64,000 nt of DNA from Symbiodinium natans (Eukaryota; Sar; Dinophyceae; Suessiales; Symbiodiniaceae). The notes under the pieces were generated by a model, which saw nothing but the letters and a program-made list of their open reading frames with translations, made no database searches and was not told the DNA's origin. How positions within the stretch are numbered: position 1 is the stretch's first letter; each line of letters begins with the position of its first letter. The DNA lies in NCBI GenBank assembly GCA_905221605.1, contig CAJNDS010000001.1, positions 1,993,525 through 2,057,524 of the forward strand, read 5' to 3'. The position numbers were made by a program, and so were the translations under genes. Positions 21,487 to 33,900 of this stretch are shown here, piece by piece.

Positions 21487-23906
21487 CTCAACGACTCCCA
21501 ACTAGGGTTTAGGGTTTGGGGTTTGGGGTTTAGGGCTTGGGGTTTAGGGTTTAGGGTTTCGGGTTTAGGAGTGGGACTTGGAGTGTTCGGGATTTCGGGG
21601 CTTCGGGTTCAGGTGCTTCGGAGGTTTAAAGGGACTTAGGGTGTAGGTTTAGACCTTGGGGGGGGGGATAACATGAGGTAGGATGATCGCACGGGGTTCA
21701 GCGCCTCCCTCAGAACTGGAAGGTGTTGAGGGTTTACGTCCAGATTCCTCATATACTTATAGTTGTTGAAATAATAAGTAGGGGGGGAGGAAACATCCAT
21801 ATAACCCGCAAAAACTGAGACTGTTGAGGAGTTCTTAGGGCAGACGAGACCAGGCCACATAGCAGCCTAGGGGAACCGAAAAGGTACGCTTACCCTAAAC
21901 CCTAAGCCCGAAACCCTAAACGGCAAGGGGTGGGCCGAAGTCGCAAAACTAAAGCGCCGGAACAGGAAATGAGGGTCCAAACGCGCTCCCAAAACCCCCG
22001 GCAACCCCAAACCCACTTGTGTGCTAGAAGCCCGATAACCTTTGAGCCCCATAAAGTTCCCATCTAGGGTTTAGGGTTTAGGGTTTAGGGTTTAGGGTTT
22101 AGGGTTTAGGGTTTAGGGTTTAGGGGGTGTGGGTATAAAACCCTGAGCCCCAAGCACTAAAGCCTAAACCCTAAACCACCCTGCGACTGTTTTTCTGCTT
22201 GCGCTGCGCGCGCAGGGGGAGCTGGTGCCTTCGCGGTTCAGGGTTTTTTGGGGTTTAGGGTTTCCTTGGGAGGGATTAAACATTTAGTAGGGTGCGATCC
22301 TACATCCCTGGCTACCATGTACTTGAGATCCCAAGAAGTCAAACATGTTATTCCTTAAATGGGCAATACAGTCAGGGATTATCTGCTTTTATTTTCTGGA
22401 AGGGCGCCTCTGCAAGCAATGGCTGAGTCCCTACTTCCCTAAATCCAAGAAGGCAAATCTGGGTTAAGGCTGCGAGGTTTAGGGCGTTCCGGCGTATGGA
22501 GGGGGCACAAACTATTCCTAGGGTTTAGTGCTTAGGGTTTAAGTAGGGGGGTGCACAGATTTTGCACAACTCACAGGCTCATGTCGTGAACCTGCATGCT
22601 CAGCCACGCCCTAAGACCTACACACTCAACCCCCTGAAGCTACCCCAAAACCCCACACCGCCTAACCCCTGAACCTAGACCTAAACCCCTATTAAACACC
22701 CATACCACCCTCAGCGTCCATGTACCTAACTAGGGAATACTTGTTCCAGAACGTACTTCCCATACAGGGACTTTGGGGGCCCAAGTAATTCAAAATAAAT
22801 GAGGTACCTGGACCCTTAGCCTAGACCCCAAACCCAAATAGGCGCTAAACCCCCCCCCCTAAACCCTATAACCCTATAACCCTATAACCCTATAACCCTC
22901 TAACCCTATAACCCTAAACCCTAAACCCTAAACCCTACTGTAAACCCTAAACCCTAAACCCCCTCAACCCCCATAGAAAGGGCGGCCTCACTGGCACGCA
23001 TAGAATCGGGGGATGCCCGGCCGCAGCGCTTCGTTGATTCGCGGGCACACGTCCCGGTTCCAGGCCTCTTTGCTTTAGGGTTTAGGGTTTGGGGTTTAGG
23101 GTTAGGGTTTAGGGTTTAGGGTTTAGGGCTATAGGGTTTAGGGTTGCTCTCTCCGGACTGGATGGGTTTTGTGGGTCTTTTTGGGCTTCAGGGCCCACAA
23201 GGCTTGTAGCGCTGGTACATGTACGGCTCAGTGTCTACGGTCCAGGGCCCTGAACCCTAAAACCCTAGCCCGGGCGTACTGGTAGGGCTAGGAGATTCAG
23301 GGGAGACGTCGCCCTGCCGTGTAAGCTAGCATGAGGGGTTTAGTGTTTAGGGTTTAGGGGTTGCCGAAAATTCGGGTGACCTGTCTCAAGGGGTCTCATG
23401 ATGAGGTTTACAGCACTTGAGGGCTTCCTTGGCTTGTCTTTCTTTCTCGTCCAACTTTAAGACGAGAGTTCCCTAACTTAGGAAACTCTCCGCTTTGAAT
23501 TGGACAAGACAAGCCAAGGAAAACACCTACAAGCCAAATACATAGATGCGATCCACCCCCCCCCACCCCCAGAAAGTTGTCGGGCCTTTACCCTTAACGG
23601 ATACTCAGGTTAGGGTCTTAACTTTATGTCAGGGCTTTAAGAGCTGACTGAGTCTTGAGGCCCTCAACCCCCCGATTCCTAAACCCTAAACCCCACATCC
23701 AAAACCCTGAAGCGCTTTAAACCCTAAACCCTAAACCCTAAACCCTAAACCCTAAACCCTAAACCCTAAACCCTACACTCTAAACCCTAAACCCAAAATC
23801 ACAGAATTTACGGGGGGCCTCCACTTTCTCAAGGAGGCCCTTGGCCGATGTGTGCACGAAGAAGACCTGAGGATCATCGGCTGCGATCCGAGACCCTGCC
23901 CATTCC

Positions 23907-23959
<53 letters not shown>

Positions 23960-26900
23960 TTTTTTTTGTTTGGGGGGGGGGCTGTAGTGCTAGGGTTTAG
24001 GGTTTAGGGTTTAGGGGTTAGGGTTTAGGGTTTAGGGTTTAGGGTTTAGGGTTTAGGGTTTAGGGTTTTAGGGTTTAGGGGGGGGTTGTAGTGTTAGGGT
24101 TAGGGTTTAGGATTTAGGATTTAGGGTTCAGGCTTCAGGGCTTAAGGTTCAGGATTTTTCAGTTGCTGAGGCTCTGAGGTTTGGGCTTTACGGGGCTGAG
24201 GCTTTCGTCAGGGCTGTAATATAGGGGTCGGAATCATTACGAATAGCATTCCCTTCTATGGCCCTATACTAGAATAACCCCCCCAAAAAAATAATAATAA
24301 AATAATAAATTCCAATTCTTAAGGCCACTTAAGGCCACTGTATTTAGCCTTGTTTATGCCCCACGCGTTGGAAACCCTAGGTCCAAAGCAATCCTCGACA
24401 GGCCCTTGTGGGCGCGCGAGGCTAGCAACAAATTGAAATGTTGTGAAGGAGTGGACTGCCAATCTGTACTACCTGAGACTTCAAGGGCTATACCTGCTAG
24501 ATACCTGCTGGATTGGGGGCAGAGAGGTACTTACTACTCTGTAGGTAAACAGGGTCCCAGGTATACCTTGAGGGCTGAATACCCTAGCCCAACAAAGGTT
24601 AACCGCTTATTTGTTCTAGGACTACAATACAACCCAAAAGGCTAGAGCTTAACTACTCAGCCCCTAAGACACTGAGACTGCCCCTCAAAAGAAGTCACAA
24701 AGATGACAACCTGGGAACCTTTTTACCTACAGATTCGTAGCAAGTACCCCCTATATTCAGTAGATTACAATTCTAAAACAAACTCTGTGGGTAAGAAGAG
24801 GCTCCCGGAAAAAAAAAAAAAAAAACTTTGCTTATAGGCAGCCAGGCACGTCCCTGTGCAGCTGCGTGGCGTTGACGTAGCCGCGAGACGTCAGGAGGGA
24901 CGCCACATTCGCGAAGCTGTTGTCGTTCTGTTCCACCAGGATGGTGTCAATGGACACAGCATTCCAGTCCTATACATTCCTAAACTCCAACCAGGTTACC
25001 AGTACCAGAGTAGCAGATTTGCGTTCAGCATTTTGGTTACCCTAAACCCTGAACCCTACACCTCAGAATCGCTAAAGTTACCCTAAACCCTAAACCCTAC
25101 ACCACAGAACAGGAAAAGGCTACCCTAAACCCTAAACCCTAAACCCTAAACCCTAAACCCTAAACCCTAAACCCTACACCTCAGAATAGATAAGCGACAA
25201 AAATGCTAGTCCCTAAGGGTACTCAAGAGTCGATGCCCTGAAGGCAAGCAAGCTCGGCGCCTTCGACCTTACTTGCTCTGGGACCCCTTAGAGTTTCGGG
25301 TTAGGGTTTAGGGTTTAGGGTTTAGGGTTTAGGGTTTAGGGTTTAGGGTTTAGGGTTTAGGGTTTAGGGTTTAGGGTTTAGGGTTTAGGGTGTAGGGTGT
25401 AGGGTCTAGGGTCTAGGGTTTAGGGTTTAGGGTTTAGGGTTTAGGATTTAGGGTTTAGGGTTTGGGGTTTAGGGTTTAGGGCTTAGGAATCTCTAACTAC
25501 GGGCCCAACTTACTCTCGGCTGCCAGGGAAGGAGGGAAAGGCAGCAAAGTTGTTCCGAATAGTATGACAAATATGATGGTTACTGATACAAATGCTGCTG
25601 CTTTCCATTTCTTCATGCTAGTGATGTTAAGTAGTCATTGCAGCCGGTAGTTGTTCAAAAACACGCATGGGCCATCATCACTTGCAGGACCTTACGGTTC
25701 TGAGCTGAGCGTCAAACCCTAAACCAAATAAACCCTAAACCCTGAACCATAGAAACCCTAAACCCTAAACCCCAAAGTCTTAAAGTAAGCTCGCCTAGAG
25801 CTTGGTTCTTCCGCGGGGGCTACCTGGGCTTGAGCCGCTTGACTGCCTGGAGGGGGTTTCGGGTTTAGGGCTTAGGTTTAGGGACTCCCGTTGCTTGTAG
25901 ATCCTTGTTTTGGGGAGAGGCGGGGGGGCACCTAGTTATTACGTAGGAAATTTAGGGCTTCAGGATTTGCGGATACATCATTCTTGTACATGGGGGGTAT
26001 CCTACCCAGTTTTGGAGTTTAGGGATGTATCGACATAGAGTTAGGTACCGAAAAGCTAGCAACGGCAATTTGGGGCTCTAGCTGGAGGTTCTACTTGGCT
26101 AGTTTACAAAATCTAAACCAAAGAAAATATTCAGTTTGCAGCAATCTGGCAGCAATGCCTACTTAGTGATCTTATAACGTTAAAGTTACAAGTCAATACA
26201 GCCAGTACCTCCCCTGAGCCCTACAAACAAACCCCAAACGGTAGACCCGAAAAACAAAAAGATCCTGACCCTAAACCCTAAACCCCAAACCCTTAACCCT
26301 CAATGCGCTTCCAAGCTACGTCCAAGCTCATGAAGTCGACGTGGGTCATCTGATACTGCCGAAAGATGTCCGACAGTGTCTGACACGTCCTCGGTCGGCC
26401 CCTCAAAACTCTGCACAATTGGGTTGGGCCTTGGGGTTTGGTTTTTCGGGAAGGTTTCCGAAAATAGGGGGTGCCCTTTTTGCGGGGCCCTTTAAGGTGG
26501 GGGAAAAAGGGGTACCCCTATTTTGGGAAATGCCCAAATTTCCTGAATCAGACATGCCGTCCTTCTTACATGGGAATCCTACTATTTGGTGACTATATTA
26601 CGGGCACATTTGTTCAATAAACCCCCACATGCCAACACCTCCCAATGTCCGACCCTAAACCCTAAACCCTAAACCCTAAACCCTAAACCCTCTAGCCTCA
26701 TATTCCTGGATCAGACGTGCCCAAAATCTCCCAATGTCCTCTCAGAGTGTCAGAGTCGTCCTCTTGCCACCCCCGGCCGTCTTCTTCATGAACTTCCTCT
26801 CACTCTCGATGCCTCCAAAGGGCCCCTGGAGAATGAAGGTGACATCCTTCTTTGTCCTTGTAAAGGGTTTAGGGTTTAGGGTTTAGGTTTAGGGTTTAGG

Positions 26901-27941
26901 GTTTAGGGTTTAGGGTTTAGGGTTTAGGGTTTAGGGATTAGGGTTTAGGGTTTAGGGTTTAGGGTTTAGTAAGTGCCCCAAACCATATAACCCCAAGCCC
27001 CAAACCCTAGCTGAAGGATACATGCCGTAGACCCACGAGTAACCTAGCATTTTTAGTTTGAAGGGGGTTGTACCGGAAGCTAAACCCTAACAAAAGAGAA
27101 TATCTGGGCCTACTCCGGGTTCTAGTTCCCCCAAACCCCAAACCCCAAACCCCAAACCCTAAACCCCAAACCCCAAACCCCAAACCCCAAACCCTAAACC
27201 CTAAACCCCAGCTTGATGGACTCATGTAAGGCTCTCAGCGACGCAAGTCTTCACGACAGCGCAACGGCGCTTCCTCAGCGTGCTGGCGCGCCGGTCTAGC
27301 GTTCTAGGGTTAGGGGTTAGGGTTGAGAGCTTATGGCTTAGGGTTTAAGGTTCAGGGTTCAGGGCCTAGGGTTTAGGGTTTAGGCTTTGGGGTTTTGGGG
27401 TTTGGGCTTTAGGGTTTGGGTTTTCGGGTTTCGGGAAATATTGCTGGTACGGCTTGTGCAACTCATATATTAATGACAGCTTTGTCGTTAACCATAAGTC
27501 AGAACAATAACGGTGTGCAACAACAAGTCTCCATAATGATACTCTTATCCTCTCCTACTCCCTCACAACAATAACAACAACTACAGCGGTCAAAAGAAAG
27601 TAGGAACCAACAAAAGGAACGAAAGTGCTGGAACATGAAAATAATGATAACAATGGTAGGAAATTCCAAATAATCACCTTTCCTTCCCCTAAGACCTAAA
27701 CCCCGAAACCCTAAACAACAAGTAGTTAGGGGCATCCAGGCCAAAAGGCGGAGCCGGATTCTTTGGGGATCCTGACCCCAATTCTTCGGTGGGTTTAGCT
27801 GAGGGCTCGAGGGGCTTGGGGTGTTTAGGGTTGTTGGGGCTTAGGTCTCCCATTTGCTTAGCCCCCAATAAAATACAGAAACATAAGAAATAAAAAACAA
27901 GATACTTACAAGGGCAATACTGATTATCATCCTTGTTTTTT

Positions 27942-27972
<31 letters not shown>

Positions 27973-30900
27973 GGGGGTGGGGGGGGCTCTTTAGCAAACA
28001 GTAGGTTGGAAGGGCTAGGGCTTGGAGGTTCTGAGGCCAAGGAAGATGACGCTTCAAGCCTTGCTGGGGGCCGGTTTTTGAGCACAAGCTTCGTGATCAA
28101 CTCGTTGTGATACTCACTGTTCGGCTCAACACAGACGCCGTCAAACTTCAGGCAGTGATCAGCGAAGTAGGTGTTGCTGATGTAGCCTTGCTTTTGCTAC
28201 GCTAAGCCCGCAACACCCCAAACCCTGAAGACCCCAAACCATCCTTAAGCCCCCCCCCCCCCCTACCCTGAACAAAAAACAAAAGCTTTCAACCCCTCAA
28301 GCCCAAAAACCAAAACCCCTCCTACACCGCTATTATACCCTACATCTACCCCCGTCGAACCCTAAACGCTTAGCTGGAAGAACCTAACGAGGTTTATAGG
28401 GGGGCTCACGCGGTTTGGTACCTGGAGAAAGGAACACTTTCGAAAGACAGGTGGGCATTTGTTTTCTTTGCTTAAGTACTTTGCCTCTGCTTTGACTACA
28501 TGATACTATACATACTTATATCATATGTACATATATATATATATGTATATGTATACGTATACTGCTTTTTCGCGGGAGGGAAAAGCGGCGGTATCCTAAA
28601 CCCTAAGCCCGAAACCCTAAATTTTGAAAGCTCCCATGTCCTTGGGGAGCACATGAACCCCAACATTGGGGTCATATACCCTGTACTAGTACAATTCCGA
28701 TGAGGGTAATATGAATCCAAAACCCTGAACCCTAAACCCCAAACCCTAAGCCTCAACCCCAAAACCAATTAACCCTATGTACCCTACACTACCCTATTCC
28801 TGTGAACCCTAAACCCTAAACCCTAAACCCTAAACCCTAAACCCTTTTGGGGTTGGTTGGGTCCCAAGGTTGGGGGAACCTCCCAGATGTGAGACGCGTG
28901 GCGGTAGTCATGGGCTGCCAGGTCCAAGTACACCCCCGGCCTTGACAAAGAAGGGCTGAGGATTCAGGGGGTTTAGGGTTTAGGGTTTAGGGTTTAGGGT
29001 TTAGGGTTTAGGGTTTAGGGTTTAGGGCTAAGGGCTTAGGATTTGCGTTGGCTTAAGGTTTGTGAGGCTTAGGAGAGCTCACGATGTAGGGCTCACCACA
29101 GCAGCCCAAGGCTTGCGTCCAGGGATCGCAGATGACAGGTTTTATGCACCCTAAACCCTAAACCCTAAACCCTAAACCCTAAACCCTAAACCCTAAACCC
29201 TAAACCCTAAACCCTAAACCCTAAACCGGGGGGGCCCCTAAACCCTAAACCCTTAACCCGAAGCCCTTTGGGCTTCTTTTAAGGGGAAAGGCCTGCCTCG
29301 ACAGATGCCTCCACAAGACTGTGTAGAGGAAGACGTCCTGCAAGCCTTTGGGCTTGAGAAGAGACTCATGGGGTCCTTGAAGGAGGGGGGAGTTTAGGGT
29401 TTAGGGTTTAGGGTTTAGGGTTTAGAGTTCAGGGTTTAGGGTTTAGGGTTTAGGGTTTAGGAATTCGGGTTTCGCAGGGGGGGTGTGGAACCCAGGCCCC
29501 TAATACCCGCCACTCCCTACGGCTCCTTAAGCTTCTCTAAGGTTCCCCAGGTACCCCCTAGCCCTAAACCCTAAACCCTAAACCCTAAACCCTAAACCCT
29601 GAACCCTAAACCCTGAACCCTGAACCCTAAACCCTAAACCCTAAACCTACCCCCCATGAAACCCCCCAACCCCCACTCAAAGACCCCTTGTTGGGTCCCT
29701 TGTATAATCCGGCACACATGTTAATAGAACAAGGAGCCAAAAAGGAACCCGAATTCTGGACAAAAGTCTCCAATGTACTTTAGCTTAAGGGATTTGAGCG
29801 GTCTATATTTGGGTTAAGGCTAGGGGGTAGGGTTTGCGAACACCCCTCGCCTCTCCCTCCTATCTGTTAAGCACCATCGTTTACAGCAGCAAACGGAAAG
29901 TCCTAGTACAGGGTACTGAAACATGACGAGTCGAACCACATTAGGGTCTTCAGGGAACCGCCAGTTTCTGAAGCCCTGCCTTGGCTCACAAAGCCTCTGC
30001 AGGTCCGCTCCTTGTTCCTTCTGCAATCTCCGCCGTTGGACTTGTGGTGCTCTCTCAGCACCTCCGAAGGGAATACACGCGCGCAAACCTCGGGTTTAGG
30101 GTTTAGGGTTTAGGGTTTAGGGTTTAGGGTTTAGGGTTTAGGGTTTAGGGTTTAGGGTTTAGGGTTTAGGGTTTCGGCGGTTTAGGCCTACAGAAGCGCC
30201 TTGGTGCATGCATTCCCCCATGCCTTGCCTCCGAGCGACGACCGTAAATCCCCAAACAACAGAAGGCCAAATCCCAAGCGCCCGCACGGACCTACTAGTC
30301 TGCTGAGCTTGTGTCTTCACGTATACCCTAAGTCAATAGGCGTAACCTGAGCGCTTCATCCTCTAAACACCCTACGCCTCTAAAATTGAAAACTTGAACC
30401 CTATTAACCCTAAACCCTAAACCACCCTAAACCCTAAACCCTATAAACACTAAACCCTCTGCCTTGCGAAAGAGTTCTGGGCCAAAGGCATCGTCGTGGA
30501 AGCCTTGTGTGCTCATGGCAGACTTGCACTCCTTGCAGGACTGTACGATGTTGGGGTTTAGGGTTTAGGTTTAGGGTTTAGGGTTTAGGGTTTAGATGTT
30601 AGGTGTTTGCTTGTTGGGGTTCTTTGTTGTAAGGGCTCGTACTATTGCGGGGTCTCGTAAAGCCGTACATATCACGTGGGGAAGTCGGGTACCAGGAGGC
30701 TAACACAGACAGAACAGAAGCCGAAACAGTGAAAGGATAATGAACGTGATCGTGAGGGCTTAGTACCATGTAGTACTTGATAGCCCAGTAACCATATCAT
30801 GAAAAGACTACCTTTTGGGGTTGGTTACTTTACAAGGGGACCCATGAACCTCCTAAGCCCTGAAACCCTGAACCTTTCTCCATCCCCCAAACTACCCAAA

Positions 30901-33900
30901 TGAGGATGTGGCACTCAACACAGGGTCTCAGTCCCGAAGGTATATAATGTGAGAATGGCAGGCTTCAGGGCCACCCCCCCCCCCCCCCCCCCCCCCCCCC
31001 GGTTTGTTTTGTCGGCGTAGGCTTTGGCTTTCCGGGCTTGGGGTTTATGTCATGTGTGGGCTTCTCCCTGAACCCTAAACCCAAAACCCTCAACCCTAAA
31101 CCCTAACCCCTGAGTGTCAGGATGTCTCAGGCCAGGTTTATAGTTCTTGTTGAATGAATGTCGGGAGCTGCCGTCCTCGGCGATGCTCTTCTTGACGGCG
31201 CTAGACATCTTGGACTCTTTGTGCAGCACCTGGAAGAGCAAATGAAGCTTATGTGGGCTTATGATCCTTAAAGGGGTTTATAGGGCCTTGGGTTGACAAA
31301 CTACTTCCTTAATATAGGAGTTATAGTCATACAGGGGTATATGACCAACCCCCCACCCTTTTTTTAACAACACATCTTTTGTTTGGTGTTTTTTTTTTTT
31401 TTGGGGGGGGGTTCGCTTGGGCCCCAAGGCGCCAGCGAATGCAAGTGGCCGGACCCCGCAGCAACCTCGCCAGGCACCTCGCCTTGGTAGCCCAGTAACC
31501 TTATCATAATACGGGCACCCCCTAAACCCTAAAACCCTAAAACCCTAAACCCTAAAACCCTAAACCCTAAACCCTCAAACCCTAATACCCTAAAACCCAA
31601 AACCCAAAACCCAAACCCTAAACCAAAAGAAGGGCAAAAGGGTAACACTGGGCTAGCAAGTCGCTTGACACGTTGGCCATGCGGGCCAGGGCCTCATCCT
31701 GCGACTCCTCCTGGCAGCCCAGCAGCCATATTCCAGCAAGGGGACCCTTTTGGGGGGGTTGGTTTCACTTTACACCCCTAAACCCTAAACCCTGAAAAGA
31801 AGGCAAAAAGGTGCACCACCCGGGCTGCCCCAAGTCCTCCTCAGGCGACTCGGATCCCGGGGAGGAGCCCTGCAGCTGATCCAGTCGTGCCGAGACCTGC
31901 TTCACTTGCTCTGCAAGGGCCTGCACCGTGCCTTGGCGTCTTGGGATTCTTTCGTGGTTTAGGGTTTAGGGTTTAGGGTTTTCGGTTTAGGGTTTGGGGT
32001 TTAGGGTGTATGGTTTAGTGCTTAGGGCTTCGACCTTGTGCTTACACAGGTGCTTCACGCTGTCTGTGAACCTGGTGTTATTATAGCCCTCAACTCCAAA
32101 TCCTAAGCCCTAAGCCCCAAGCCCCAAACCCTAAACCCTAAACCCCTAAACCCTAAACCCTGTCCCCCAAAATAACACAAAATGACACCATGAACAACTT
32201 CTGGGACAGAGTAACAAGACAAGCTCTGGGACAGAGCAAAGCAGGAATGTGGAAGCGCCGCCCTGAGACATGAACCTCCCGACAAGCTGCTTTCCACCTG
32301 CTGGATTCGGTCAGAGAGCCGCTTCTCCATCCATCGCTGATCCTCCGGCGCAAGTGCCGGGACCTTGGGTTCGGGTTTATTCCCGGGCAACCTAAAAAAG
32401 GAGTGTTCTGCGGGATGCGAACATGGCAGGGCCCTAAACACTAACCCCCAAACCCTAAACCCCAAACCCTGAACCCTAGCCCTAAACCCTAAACCCTAAG
32501 CCCTGTAGGGCTTTGGGGCGGCCTTGGGGTTGAGAGGCCTTCCATTCTTCAGCCGAAACCCTTAAACCGAGTGCTGATCGGGCTTCTGGGGCCTTGTGGG
32601 GCTTGGAGGGTTCATCGTGCTTACTGGGATTCTGGGGTTATGGGTTTAAAGGGGCCGCAGGGTTTATGGGGCTTCTCGGCCGCGTGCAAAGATCGTGACC
32701 CCATATAAGCCCTATAACCCCATGCGCCCTGTAAGCCCTGCACCACCTGAATATATAGGGTACCTCATCCTAACCCTAAGCCCTAAACCCTAAACCCACC
32801 TGAATAGGAGTCCCGGGGGGCCAGCTGCCAGGACAGCAGGGCCAGCGTGGCCAGAGCTCCCAGGAAGGCTCCCTTGCGGGAGGTCAGCTGGCACTCCTCA
32901 CCCCCAAGGAAACTCGGGTTTAGGGTTTAGGGGGTTTAGGGGGTTTAGGGGGGTTAGGGGGTTAGGGGGTTAGGGGGTTCGGGGGTTCGGGGGTTCGGGG
33001 GTTCGGGGGTTCGGGGGTTCTTCGGAGGTTTAGGAATTAGGGTTAGGGGCTAGGGGTCCGCCGACCCTGGCGGCGTGTTGGATGGGAAAAGGAGAAAATT
33101 TAAGAGCCTCCGTGGAGCATAGTTGAAAGGTTAAACGCGTTGGTTAGGTCAAAAAAGGATGCCAAAGTTGGAAGTTGGTGCGGGGGGGGGGGGGGGGGGG
33201 GTAGGGGGGTAGGGGGGGGGGGGGGGGGGTGGGGGGGGCAGGGGGGGGGGGGGGTAGGATTGGGTGGTTTGGCCCTCATGGAAAAGCTGCCCGGGGACCC
33301 CTACCCCCCCCCCCCCGTTTTTAAAATGCGGGGGGGTAAGGAGGGAAAGAGGGAGGTTTTCACCTCCTTTTCCCATCCACACGCCGCGGCACGGGCGGAC
33401 CCCCGCAGCTCCCGCAGGGAGGGTAGGCCCGGGACATACAACCCCCTCCACCCCCTCTGCCCCCCCCTACCCCCCCCCCCCCCCCCCCCCACCCCCCCCC
33501 CCCTACCCCCCTACCCCCCTCCCCCCCCCCCCCCGACCAACTTCCAACTTTGGCATCCTGTGACCTAACGAACGCGTTTAAACCTTTCAACTATGCTCCA
33601 GCGGGGTCGGCGGCTTGAGCCGGAGGCTCTTAAATTTCGGGTGTAGGTTAGGGTCTAGGGGTTTGGGGTTTAGGGTTAAGGGATAGCGGTTAGGGGTTAA
33701 GGGTTCGGGGTTTTGGCTAGAGGTTGAGGGTTTCGGAGATTTTTTTTGGGGCGGTTTGAGGGTTCAGGGTGCGGGTTCGGGTTCGGGTGGAGCTCGTAAT
33801 GCAAGAAAGAGGAAGGCTCAGGAAGCTTCGCTTATCCTTAAACCAAATGGGGTTAATCTCTTCCAAATGATGCCATAAAAAACATGATAAAAACAGCTGG

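Noticed and set aside
33140-33590. Gly- or Pro-rich ORFs in intron 1 of the methyltransferase
   Set aside because: They translate poly-G/poly-C inside a foldback element; exons on either side are joined without them.
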